Shown here one piece after another: positions 16,090 through 24,549 of a stretch of DNA of 64,000 nucleotides. Both the position numbers and the translations under genes were made by a program. Each line of letters starts with the position of its first letter. The stretch's first letter is position 1. The notes under the pieces are model-generated. The model saw only the letters and a list, made by a program, of their open reading frames with translations. It had not been told where the DNA came from and searched no databases. Source of the stretch: Microbacterium paraoxydans (GTDB lineage: Bacteria; Actinomycetota; Actinomycetes; Actinomycetales; Microbacteriaceae); assembly GCF_900105335.1 (NCBI RefSeq), contig NZ_LT629770.1:1240001-1304000 (forward strand). The letters are read 5' to 3'.

Positions 16090-17910
16090 GTGAGTGGGGA
16101 TGTGCAGCAGTTCCAGGTGGATCTGCGCGGAGTCGTCGATCTGCTCAGCCGGCACATCTACTCCAGTCCCCGGGTCTATCTGCGGGAGCTGCTCCAGAAC
16201 GCGAGGGACGCGATCGCGGCGCGCCGTGAGGTCGACGGGGGCGGGAGCCGCATCCGCATCACGCCGCTCACCGCGCAGACCGGTGAGTTCGTGCTCCGCG
16301 ACGACGGGGTGGGCCTGACCGCAGCCGAGGTCGCCGATCTGCTCGCGACCGTCGGACGCAGCTCCAAGCGGGACATCTTCGACCTCCCCCGGAGCGACTT
16401 CCTCGGCCAGTTCGGCATCGGGCTGCTGAGCTGCTTCATGGTCGCCGACACCATCGTCATCCGCTCCCGCAGCGCCAGAGGCGGACCCGCGGTGGAGTGG
16501 ACGGGCAGCGCCGACGGCACGTTCCGCGTCGCGGAGATCGACGACGACCTGCCGATCGGCACCAGCGTGCACCTCGTGCCGCGCTTCGACGCCGACGAGC
16601 TGCTGCGGCCGGCGGCCGTGCACGAGCTCGCGACCACGTTCGGGGAGTTCCTGCCGGTGCGGGTGACCATCGACGCGCCGGGCGGGGACATCGACGTGAC
16701 GCGCGAGCCGCCCTTCCTCGACCCCGCCGCCGACATCGAGGCGGCCGTGCAGTACGGTCGCGACCTGCTCGGGGCCGCCCCGCTGGACGTGATCCCGCTG
16801 AGCGAGCCGGCGACCGGGACGCAGGGCCTGGCGTACGTGCTGCCCTTCGCACCCCCGCCCGGCGCCCGCCAGGCGACCCGTATGTACCTGGGGCGCATGC
16901 TGCTGTCCGAGCGCGTCGACGACGTCCTGCCCGACTGGGCCTTCTTCGTGCGCGCCGTCGTCGACTCCACCGGCCTCGCGCCGACCGCGAGCCGCGAATC
17001 CCTCGTCGAGGACACGGCCCTGGAGCACGTCCGGGAGCAGCTCGGCGCCGGGATCCGCCGCTGGGTGCTCGAACTCGGGCTGCGCGAACCGCATCGTCTC
17101 GCGCAGTTCGTCGCCGTGCACGAGGTCGGACTCAAGTCCCTGGTGCGCCACGATGAGGAGCTCGCGCGCTTCATCACCCGCTGGCTCACCGTGGAGACGA
17201 CGCACGGCACGATGCGGATCGGCGAGCTCGTGGAGCGTTACCCTCACGTGCGCTACGCCCAGACCGTCGACGAGTTCCGCCAGGTGGCGGGCATCTCCCC
17301 CTCGGACGAGGTGCTCGTCAACGGCGGCTACCTCTATGACGCCGATCTGATCCGCCTGCTCCCCGACCTCTACCCGCAGGTCACGGTCGAGCAGGTCGAT
17401 GTGACCGGGGAGCTCGATCGCCTCGACCCGCCGCCGCTCGACGACCGGGACATCGCGATGGCGTTGGAGTCCCGCGCCGGCGCCGTGCTCGCCGCCTCCG
17501 ACTGTGCCGTCGTGGTCAGGGCGATCGATCGCCCCGAGCTGACCGGGCTCTACGTCGCGGATCCCGAGGTGCTGCGGACGATCGATCGCGGACGCACCAA
17601 GGGCATCGCGAGCACGCTCTGGGGCGGGGTGCTCGACCGCATCGACCAGACGCTCTCGTCCGCGCGAGACGACGACCTCACGGCGCGGCTGTGCCTGAAC
17701 TGGTCCAACCGCGTCGTCCGCGCCCTCGTCCGCGTCGAGGACGACGCCGTGTTCGCGCGCACGGTCCAACTCCTCTACATCCAGGCGCTCCTCGCAGGTC
17801 ACCACCCGCTCTCGGACGCCGATCGGGCGCTCATGACCAGCGCCCTCTCCGACCTCGTCTCGCTCTCCGCCGGGATCGAGGGGGACACGCTCCCCTTCGA
17901 CGCGCGCTGA
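16090..17910 (+). CDS. HSP90-family (HtpG-like) ATPase
   Basis: 606 residues. The GHKL ATP-binding motifs of HSP90 are visible in order: YLRELLQNARDAI (near residue 30), DDGVGLT, GRSSKRD and GQFGIGLLSCFMVAD. Sequence after about residue 250 is divergent from HtpG. It is about the overall length of HtpG but lacks several conserved middle and C-terminal motifs, so it belongs to the separate actinobacterial HSP90-like group. GTG start with AGGAAGG upstream; TAGGCT at 16053-16058 is a possible -10. The gene is 28 bp before a large TPR protein, suggesting a chaperone and its partner. Confidence 0.85.
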   Translation: MSGDVQQFQVDLRGVVDLLSRHIYSSPRVYLRELLQNARDAIAARREVDGGGSRIRITPLTAQTGEFVLRDDGVGLTAAEVADLLATVGRSSKRDIFDLPRSDFLGQFGIGLLSCFMVADTIVIRSRSARGGPAVEWTGSADGTFRVAEIDDDLPIGTSVHLVPRFDADELLRPAAVHELATTFGEFLPVRVTIDAPGGDIDVTREPPFLDPAADIEAAVQYGRDLLGAAPLDVIPLSEPATGTQGLAYVLPFAPPPGARQATRMYLGRMLLSERVDDVLPDWAFFVRAVVDSTGLAPTASRESLVEDTALEHVREQLGAGIRRWVLELGLREPHRLAQFVAVHEVGLKSLVRHDEELARFITRWLTVETTHGTMRIGELVERYPHVRYAQTVDEFRQVAGISPSDEVLVNGGYLYDADLIRLLPDLYPQVTVEQVDVTGELDRLDPPPLDDRDIAMALESRAGAVLAASDCAVVVRAIDRPELTGLYVADPEVLRTIDRGRTKGIASTLWGGVLDRIDQTLSSARDDDLTARLCLNWSNRVVRALVRVEDDAVFARTVQLLYIQALLAGHHPLSDADRALMTSALSDLVSLSAGIEGDTLPFDAR

Positions 17911-17938
17911 CACCCCCGACTACCCGAAAGGGCCCTCC

Positions 17939-20731
17939 ATGGCACGTCCGAAGAAGCGCTTCCAGCAGCTCATCGAGGAGATCGATCGCACCCCGTGGGG
18001 CCCGGCCGAGCAGGCCCTCGTGGCGGAGGCCGTCGCCCTGGCCATCGAGATCGGCGACGAACGGCTGGAGTACGAGGCCCGCATGCGCCAGACCGCCTCG
18101 GCGAACATGGTCGGGGCCACCGACGTCATGCTCAACTCCTTCGCCTGGTGCCTGGCGCATCACGACGCCGACCCGCAGCGGTTCCCCGCCGACCTCGACA
18201 ACGGCGGGGCCGACCTCATGTGGCAGTTCAAGTGGATGGCGTCGTCCCTGCGCTCCTCCCCCGCCTTCTCGCAGGAGCAGATCGCGGCGGTGCTCGACGA
18301 CATGGAGGCGCACTACCGCGCCGCAGGGCTCGGCCTCAGCGGCGTGCTGACCGCCCGCTTCGAGGACGCCTGGGATGCCGGTCGGTTCGACGCCGCCGAG
18401 GCCCTCCGGGTGCAGCTCGAGGCCACGCCGCGCGACGAGCACAGCCACTGCGATGCGTGCAGCCGCAGCCAGTTCGCGGGATTCTTCGCGGAGACCGACC
18501 GGGACGCCGACGCGATCCGCCTCGTCGAGGAGATGCTCGAGGGCGGGTTCTCGTGCGGCGAGGAGCCGGAGCACGCCCTGTCCCGCGTGCTGCTGCCGTA
18601 CCTGCGTGCCGGTCGCGCGGAGGACGCGAAGACCGCGCACCTGCGCAGCTACCGCCTGGCGAAGGACAACCCGGACAACCTGCGCATCGTGGCCAACAAC
18701 ATCGTGTTCGCCGCGATCACCGGCAACGAGGCGCGGGCGCTGGCCCTGATCGAGAAGCACATCGCGTGGCTGGCCCACGACGGCCTCAACGTCGACGCGC
18801 ACTTCGCCGCCCTCACCGCCTTCGCGGTCGCTCTCGACCGCGTCACCGCCGCCGGACACGGCGACACCCCGGTCCGCGGCGCCGACGCCCCGGCGCTCGT
18901 GCCGCTGCTGGGCGCGCACGACGGCCCGTGGAGCGCCGCCGAGCTCGCCGCGACCGCCTGGTCGACGGCCGAGCGCATCGGCGCACAGTTCGACGAGCGG
19001 GACGGCACTGACGGCCACGCCCGCAGCCTCGCCCGGATGCGCGCTCTCGCCGACGAGAGCTACGACGTCCCGATCCGCTCCGACGCGTTCGTCGCCCCCG
19101 CGCCGGCCGCGACCCCGACCGACCCGGACGGCTGGTTCGAGCGGGCGATGCAGCTCGCGCAGTTCGGCGCCGAGCAGGAGACCCTCGCCGCCCTCCCGCA
19201 CGCCCTGGAGATCGACGACGCCGCCAAGCGCGCGCAGCTCCTGTCGATGCACCTCGGCATCCTCGTCGCACTCGATCGCGTGGACGAGGCCGAGCGCCTT
19301 CTCCCCGAACGGATCGCCGCGCTTCGGACCGCCGGGAACGACGCGCAGGCCGACCTCGAGGAGCGGCTCGGCCTGGCGACCTTCGGCCTGCACACCGACG
19401 AGACCATGGCGGCGCTCGAAGAGGAACTGGCCGAGGCCGACCGTCTTCCCGCGTGGTCGCGCGGCGATCTGGCGATCAGCCGCGCGTCGCTGCACCTCCG
19501 GGCGGAGGAGCCGGATGCGGCGCTCGACCTCGCCGAGCTCGCCGCGCGCTCGTTCGCGGAGGCCGAGGACACCCGGCTGTCCAACACCACGACCCTCGTG
19601 GCGATCGGCGCCGTGCTGAGCAAGGGCGACCTCGACGCCGGTCGCACGCTCCTCGACCGCTTCCTCTCCCAGGAGGACCTGTCCGCCGGACACCGGGCCC
19701 ACGCGCTGCAGACCCGGGCCCGCGTACGCGGCGGCACGGGTGCGTACCAGGACGGGGCCGTCGACGCCGACGAGGTGTGCCGGCTGCTCGCCGAACTCGG
19801 CGCCACCCGCGCTCTCGCCGAGGCCCATGTGCTCGCGGGCGCGCTCTGGGAGGACGCCGAGGAGCCCGAGAAGGCCGTCGCCCGCTACCGTCTGGCCGCT
19901 CGCCTGCAGGACGACGGCGATCGCACCGGCGTCGACTTCCGGCTGGCCAGGGCGATGCTCCGCGCGGGAGACGCGGAGGAGGCAGCCGAGCTCTTCGGCG
20001 ACGTGCTCCAACGCGAGGAGAACGCCGAGACTCCGGCGGGTTCGCGCGCCATGACCGCCTCGCTCCTGGCCCGGTCGCTCGCCGAGTCCGGCGAGTTCGG
20101 TCAGGCGGTCGGCGCACACGGCTACGCGGCCGAGCTGTTCGGGCAGGCGGAGTCCCACGCCGACCAGGCCATGGCCATGACGGAGCAGGCGAAGATCCTC
20201 GCCCGGTTCGAGGAGCACGACGACGCCGTCCGGCTGCTGGAGGGCGCTGCGGACATCGTGCGGCGTGCCCCCGAGGCCGTCGGTGCGCTGTCCGAGGTGC
20301 TGCACAGCCTCGGCCAGGCCTACGCAGGCCGGGGTGACGAGCGCGCCTTCCCGCTCTTTGACGAGGTCGCCGCGCTCGCCCAGGAGCATGAAGCCGGCTG
20401 GCTGCTCGCTGACGTGACCGACTCTCGCGGCCGCGCGCTCGCTCAGCTGGGCCGGACCGATGAGGCCGTCGCCGCGGCTCTCACCGCCGCCGACGGTTTC
20501 GCGGCGCTCGGCGACCAGGGCGCCGCCGGAAGCTCGGAACTCTTCGCGGGCCGGGTGCTCGCGGGGAACGACCGCCCGGCCGATGCCGTGCCGGTGTACC
20601 GGAGCGCCCTGGAGCATGCCGAGGGCTTCCCACCGCTGCGTCAGGTGGCGGCACTGGAGCTCGGCGACATGCTGGAGGCACTGGGGCGGCACGCCGAGGC
20701 CGCAGAGGTCAGGGCACTCGTCGAGAGCTGA
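17939..20731 (+). CDS. Large TPR-repeat protein paired with the HSP90-like ATPase
   Basis: 930 residues, almost entirely Ala/Glu/Leu-rich alpha-helical repeats of TPR type; no signal peptide, membrane span or catalytic domain seen. The N-terminal about 250 residues are less repetitive and include HSHCDACSRSQF, a possible CxxC pair. Clear TPR-like helices run from about residue 400 to the end. GAAAGG lies upstream of the ATG. TPR proteins bind HSP90 C-termini in eukaryotes; here the close spacing suggests that this is the dedicated co-chaperone or client scaffold (inference). Exact role unknown. Confidence 0.75.
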   Translation: MARPKKRFQQLIEEIDRTPWGPAEQALVAEAVALAIEIGDERLEYEARMRQTASANMVGATDVMLNSFAWCLAHHDADPQRFPADLDNGGADLMWQFKWMASSLRSSPAFSQEQIAAVLDDMEAHYRAAGLGLSGVLTARFEDAWDAGRFDAAEALRVQLEATPRDEHSHCDACSRSQFAGFFAETDRDADAIRLVEEMLEGGFSCGEEPEHALSRVLLPYLRAGRAEDAKTAHLRSYRLAKDNPDNLRIVANNIVFAAITGNEARALALIEKHIAWLAHDGLNVDAHFAALTAFAVALDRVTAAGHGDTPVRGADAPALVPLLGAHDGPWSAAELAATAWSTAERIGAQFDERDGTDGHARSLARMRALADESYDVPIRSDAFVAPAPAATPTDPDGWFERAMQLAQFGAEQETLAALPHALEIDDAAKRAQLLSMHLGILVALDRVDEAERLLPERIAALRTAGNDAQADLEERLGLATFGLHTDETMAALEEELAEADRLPAWSRGDLAISRASLHLRAEEPDAALDLAELAARSFAEAEDTRLSNTTTLVAIGAVLSKGDLDAGRTLLDRFLSQEDLSAGHRAHALQTRARVRGGTGAYQDGAVDADEVCRLLAELGATRALAEAHVLAGALWEDAEEPEKAVARYRLAARLQDDGDRTGVDFRLARAMLRAGDAEEAAELFGDVLQREENAETPAGSRAMTASLLARSLAESGEFGQAVGAHGYAAELFGQAESHADQAMAMTEQAKILARFEEHDDAVRLLEGAADIVRRAPEAVGALSEVLHSLGQAYAGRGDERAFPLFDEVAALAQEHEAGWLLADVTDSRGRALAQLGRTDEAVAAALTAADGFAALGDQGAAGSSELFAGRVLAGNDRPADAVPVYRSALEHAEGFPPLRQVAALELGDMLEALGRHAEAAEVRALVES

Positions 20732-20738
20732 CACGACA

Positions 20739-20771
20739 CCGGCTCGGGGTCCGGAGGGGGTCCCGAGCCGG
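20739..20771. terminator. Bidirectional hairpin terminator
   Basis: Stem CCGGCTCGGG with its exact complement around a 13-nt loop, in the 62-bp gap between the convergent TPR gene and poxB. Confidence 0.75.
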
Positions 20772-20793
20772 CGTCACGTGGCGGAGGGCCGCG

Positions 20794-22518
20794 TCAGAAG
20801 AGCTGACGCCAGTTCGCCCGTGCGAGGTCGAGCAGCTCGTCGCCGCGACCCGACATGACCGTGCGGATGGCGTAGAGCGCGAAGCCCTTGACCTGCGCGG
20901 CCTCGATCGCGGGCGGCATGGACAGCTCCTGGCGCTCGGTCACGACGTCGAGGAGCGCGGGACCATCGTGCGCGAGGACCTCGCGGACGGCCTCCGGCAG
21001 ATCCTCGCTGCGCTCCACCCGACGGGCGAAGATGCCCATGGCCTCGGCGATCGCCGCGAAGCTGGGGTTGTCCAACCCGGTGCCGTAGGTGACGAAGCCG
21101 GCGGCCTTCATCTCCAGCTCCACGAAGTTCAGCGACGAGTTGTTCACCACGATCGTCTTGACCGGGAGACCGTTCTGGGTGAGCGTGAGCAGCTCGCCGA
21201 GCATCATCGCGAGGCCGCCGTCGCCGGCGAGCGCCACGACCTGACGATCCGGATGCGCGACCTGCGCGCCGATGCCGTGCATCAGGGCGTTCGCCATCGA
21301 GCCGTGCGTGAACGATCCGATCAGCCGGCGCCCCTCGGTCATGGACAGGTAGCGCGCGGCCCAGACGGTGGGCGAGCCCACGTCGGCGGTGAAGATCGCG
21401 TCGTCGGCGGCATACTCGTCCAGCAGTCGGGCGAGGTACTGCGGATGGATGGGCCGCTTTCCCTTGGCCGGCACCGCGAGCTCGTCGAGCTTCTTCCGCG
21501 TCTTCCGGTAGTGGGCCACGGCGTCGTCGAGGTGGCCGCGGTCGTCCTTCCGCGCGAGACGGGGCAGCAGGGCTTCGGCGGTCGCCTTCACGTCACCGAC
21601 GAGGCCAAGGTCGAGCGGGTGCCGCTTGCCGAGCTGGGACCCGCGGATGTCGACCTGGATGGTGGTCGCGTGCTCCGGGTAGAACTGCTCGTACGGGAAG
21701 TCGCTGCCGAGGACGAGGAGCGTGTCGGCGGCCTCCATGGCCCGGTAGCCGGACGCGAAGCCGAGCAGCCCGGTCATCCCGACGTCGAACGGGTTGTCGT
21801 ACTCGATGAACTCCTTGCCCCGCAGCGCGTGGACGATGGGGGCTCCGAGCGCGTCGGCGAGCGCGATCACCTCGTCGTGCGCGCCCTCCACGCCGGCCCC
21901 GGCGAGGATGGTGACCTTCTTCGCCGCGTTCAGCATGGTCGCGGCCTTCTCCAGCTCCGGGCCGCTGGGCTGGATCAGCGGGCGGGTGCGCTCGATCACC
22001 ACGGCGCGGTCGTCCGCGATCTCGGACAGCGCCACGTCACCGGGGATCACGAGGACGGCGACGCCGCGCTGCTCGATGGCCGCGCGCATCGCGATCTCCA
22101 TCAGCCGCGGCATCTGCGACGGGTCAGCGACGTATTCGACGTACACGCTGCACTCGCGGAACAGCTCCTGCGGGTGGGTTTCCTGGAAGTACCCGGTGCC
22201 GATCTCGACGGTCGGGATGTGCGCGGCGATGGCCAGCACCGGCACGCGGGAGCGCTGCGCGTCGTACAGGCCGTTGATGAGGTGCAGGTTGCCGGGGCCG
22301 CACGAGCCCGCCACGACGGCGAGGTCTCCGGTGGTGCCGGCGTCGGCCGCGGCGGCGAAGGCGGCGGACTCCTCGTGGCGTACGTGCACCCAGCGGATCC
22401 GGCCGTCCTTGCGGAGGGCGTCCGTGAGTCCGTTCAGGGAGTCGCCCGGGATGCCGTAGACCCGGTCGACTCCGTTGGCGTTCAGAGTCTTGACGATGTT
22501 CTCAGCGACGTTGGCCAT
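20794..22518 (-). CDS. poxB: Pyruvate dehydrogenase (quinone) / pyruvate oxidase, TPP-dependent
   Basis: 574 residues, family length. Converts pyruvate to acetate and CO2, passing electrons to quinone. N-terminal pyrimidine-binding TPP domain with the catalytic Glu in VRHEESAAFAAAADA; central FAD domain; C-terminal pyrophosphate domain with GDGGLAMMLGELLTL...VVNNSSLN (the TPP metal motif). KTLNANGVDRVYGIPGDSLNGL is typical of PoxB. TAGGGT six bases before the ATG points to a leaderless mRNA. Acetate made here could feed the glyoxylate shunt encoded at 42-46 kb (inference). Confidence 0.93.
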   Translation of the reverse strand: MANVAENIVKTLNANGVDRVYGIPGDSLNGLTDALRKDGRIRWVHVRHEESAAFAAAADAGTTGDLAVVAGSCGPGNLHLINGLYDAQRSRVPVLAIAAHIPTVEIGTGYFQETHPQELFRECSVYVEYVADPSQMPRLMEIAMRAAIEQRGVAVLVIPGDVALSEIADDRAVVIERTRPLIQPSGPELEKAATMLNAAKKVTILAGAGVEGAHDEVIALADALGAPIVHALRGKEFIEYDNPFDVGMTGLLGFASGYRAMEAADTLLVLGSDFPYEQFYPEHATTIQVDIRGSQLGKRHPLDLGLVGDVKATAEALLPRLARKDDRGHLDDAVAHYRKTRKKLDELAVPAKGKRPIHPQYLARLLDEYAADDAIFTADVGSPTVWAARYLSMTEGRRLIGSFTHGSMANALMHGIGAQVAHPDRQVVALAGDGGLAMMLGELLTLTQNGLPVKTIVVNNSSLNFVELEMKAAGFVTYGTGLDNPSFAAIAEAMGIFARRVERSEDLPEAVREVLAHDGPALLDVVTERQELSMPPAIEAAQVKGFALYAIRTVMSGRGDELLDLARANWRQLF

Positions 22519-22558
22519 ACCCCGACCCTACGCCCGCCGAGGCCTCCCCGGGCCGGGC

Positions 22559-22996
22559 TCAGTACTCCTGCGGGCCGTCCCGGTCGGGCTCGGGATCGCG
22601 CCGGAACGCGCGGCCGGACACCGACGTCGGGGCGATGCGCACGTACACGCGCTTGTCGGTCGGGATCCACGGACGCAGACCCGCCGCCTCCGCCCGCTCG
22701 ATGTCGGCGTCGGTCTCCAGAGCCTCCGCACGCCCGCGCACGATGACGCTCCAGGCGGCGGTGTCCGTGTGGTCGTCGACCTCGAAGAGCACGTCGGCGT
22801 TGACCGTCAGCTCGAACAGCTTGCTCCCGGGGGCCGTGCGGAACAGGAGTCCTTCGCCGTCCACGGCATAGTTCACGGGGAAGATGTCGATGGTCTCGCC
22901 GACCCGGGTCACGAGCCGCCCGAGCTCCTGGCTGCGCAGGTGCTCCCAGCTCTGCTCCGCGGTGAGGGACTGGACCGGATCCGTGTGCGCACTCAT
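22559..22996 (-). CDS. Pyridoxamine 5'-phosphate oxidase-like flavin-binding protein
   Basis: 145 residues of the split-barrel fold. LRSQELGRLVTRVGETIDIFPVNYAVDGEGLLFRTAPGSKL and WSVIVRGRAEAL are the common signature of small PPOX-like proteins in actinobacteria that bind FMN or F420. Substrate unknown. ATG 22996 is chosen from the homology start; CACAAT lies six bases upstream. Transcribed toward poxB with a 40-bp gap, but poxB has its own promoter box. Confidence 0.85.
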   Translation of the reverse strand: MSAHTDPVQSLTAEQSWEHLRSQELGRLVTRVGETIDIFPVNYAVDGEGLLFRTAPGSKLFELTVNADVLFEVDDHTDTAAWSVIVRGRAEALETDADIERAEAAGLRPWIPTDKRVYVRIAPTSVSGRAFRRDPEPDRDGPQEY

Positions 22997-23033
22997 GCCG
23001 CCATTGTGCCTCGTCTGTCCTCGACGCGCACCC

Positions 23034-23118
23034 CGTCGACCCGGCCCCTCTCGTGCGAGCGGCCCCCTTGCGTGCGCACGCAAGGGGGCCGCTCGGCCGC
23101 AAGGGGGTGGGTCGACGG
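23034..23118 (+). repeat. Nested palindromic repeat, family 1, copy D
   Basis: Best preserved copy: outer arms CGTCGACCCGGCCCC... and AAGGGGGTGGGTCGACGG; inner near-perfect hairpin GCGGCCCCCTTGCGTGCG with CGCACGCAAGGGGGCCGC. It touches the stop codon of the aldehyde dehydrogenase at 23119, as copy A touches the DUF559 gene. Confidence 0.75.
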
Positions 23119-24483
23119 TCAGCCGATGCGGATCAGCTTCTTGTTGACGAACTCGTCGGCGGCGAGGTGGCCGAGCTCCCGAGCCGTGCCGCTGCGCTTG
23201 ATGCCGCCGAACGGGAGCTCGGGGCTGTCGGCGAGCACGAGGTTCACGTAGACCATGCCGGCCTCGATCCTGTCGGCCACCCGCTCCGCCTGCGCCTCGT
23301 CCGTCGTGAAGACGTAGGAGCCGAGACCGAACGTGGTGTCGTTGGCCAGCGCGACCGCCGCCTCCTCGTCCGCGACACGGTAGACGACGGCCGCGGGGCC
23401 GAACAGCTCCTCGCGGTAGACGTCCATCTCCCGGGTCACGTCGGCGAGCACGGTCGGTGCGAAGAACGCCCCGTCGCGCGTGCCGCCCGTGAGCAGGGTC
23501 GCACCCTGGGCCACGGCGGTGTCGATCTGCTTCTGCAGGTTCTCCGCCGCCGCCTCCGACGAGACCGGGCCGAGGACCGTGTCGTCGAGCGTGGGATCGG
23601 TCGCCTCTACGGCCGCCATCGCCGCCGTGAACTTCTCCACGAACGCGTCGTAGAGGTCGTCGACGATGATGAAGCGCTTGGCGCCGTTGCAGGCCTGCCC
23701 GTTGTTGTCGAGGCGCGCGTCCACGCCCGCCTGCACGGTGGCGTCGAGGTCGTCGGTGGAGAGCACGATGAACGGGTCGGACCCGCCGAGCTCCAGTGCG
23801 ACCTTCTTGAGGTTGCGGCCCGCGACCTCGGCGACCGCGGCGCCGGCACGCTCGGAGCCGGTCAGCGACACGCCCTGAACCCGCCAGTCCGCGATCATCG
23901 CCGCGATCTGGTCGTTCGTGGCGAGCACGTTCTGGTACGCACCCTTGGGGAAGCCGGCGTCGTGGTAGATCGCCTCGATCGCGCTCGACGACTCCGGGCA
24001 CTGCGGCGCGGGCTTCAGGAGGATCGTGTTGCCGACGATCAGGTTCGGCGCGGCGAAGCGCACGATCTGGTACGCCGGGAAGTTCCACGGCATGATGCCC
24101 ACGAGCGGTCCCAGCGAGGAGCGGCGGATGATCGCCGACCCCTCCCCGAGGATCTTGATGGGCTGGTCGGCCATGATGTCCTCGGCCTGGTCCGCGTAGT
24201 ACTCCGCGATGTCGGCGGCGAAGTCGACCTCGCCGAGTGCGGCTTCCCGCGGCTTGCCCATCTCGCGCACGAAGATGTCGGCCAGCTCCTCGCGGCGCTC
24301 GCGGTGCAGCTCGGCTGCACGGCGCAGCAGCGCGGCACGGTCGGCGACCGTGGTGGAGCGCGACCACTCGCGGTGGGCCTCGTCCGCGGCGGCGACGGCC
24401 TCCTCGATCTGCGCGTCGGTGAACGTGTCGTACGACGCCAGGGTCTCGCCGGTGGCGGGGTTGACGACGGCGTAGTCGGTCAT
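23119..24483 (-). CDS. NAD(P)-dependent succinate-semialdehyde dehydrogenase-like enzyme
   Basis: 454 residues, aldehyde dehydrogenase superfamily. MPWNFPAYQIVRFAAPNLIVGNTILLKPAPQCPES is the cofactor-binding region; catalytic Glu in ALELGGSDPF and Cys in NNGQACNGAKRFI. Short N-terminus typical of the NAD-dependent SSADH (Sad) group. Likely oxidises succinate semialdehyde or 4-aminobutanal made by the neighbouring amine oxidase and GabT. 66 bp after the other dehydrogenase gene; a repeat motif sits between them. Confidence 0.88.
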   Translation of the reverse strand: MTDYAVVNPATGETLASYDTFTDAQIEEAVAAADEAHREWSRSTTVADRAALLRRAAELHRERREELADIFVREMGKPREAALGEVDFAADIAEYYADQAEDIMADQPIKILGEGSAIIRRSSLGPLVGIMPWNFPAYQIVRFAAPNLIVGNTILLKPAPQCPESSSAIEAIYHDAGFPKGAYQNVLATNDQIAAMIADWRVQGVSLTGSERAGAAVAEVAGRNLKKVALELGGSDPFIVLSTDDLDATVQAGVDARLDNNGQACNGAKRFIIVDDLYDAFVEKFTAAMAAVEATDPTLDDTVLGPVSSEAAAENLQKQIDTAVAQGATLLTGGTRDGAFFAPTVLADVTREMDVYREELFGPAAVVYRVADEEAAVALANDTTFGLGSYVFTTDEAQAERVADRIEAGMVYVNLVLADSPELPFGGIKRSGTARELGHLAADEFVNKKLIRIG

Positions 24484-24507
24484 GAGTTGTCCTCTCGTGT
24501 GCTGGGG

Positions 24508-24531
24508 CCCTTCGACAGGCTCAGGGACCCA
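24508..24531. repeat. CCCTTCGACARGCTCAGGGA-type intergenic motif, copy 2
   Basis: Differs at one base from the 24-bp copy at 14233-14256 (CAGGCTC for CAAGCTC). Lies between the two aldehyde dehydrogenase genes. Same orientation as copy 1. Confidence 0.6.
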
Positions 24532-24549
24532 GGCCGTTCAGGGGGAAGG

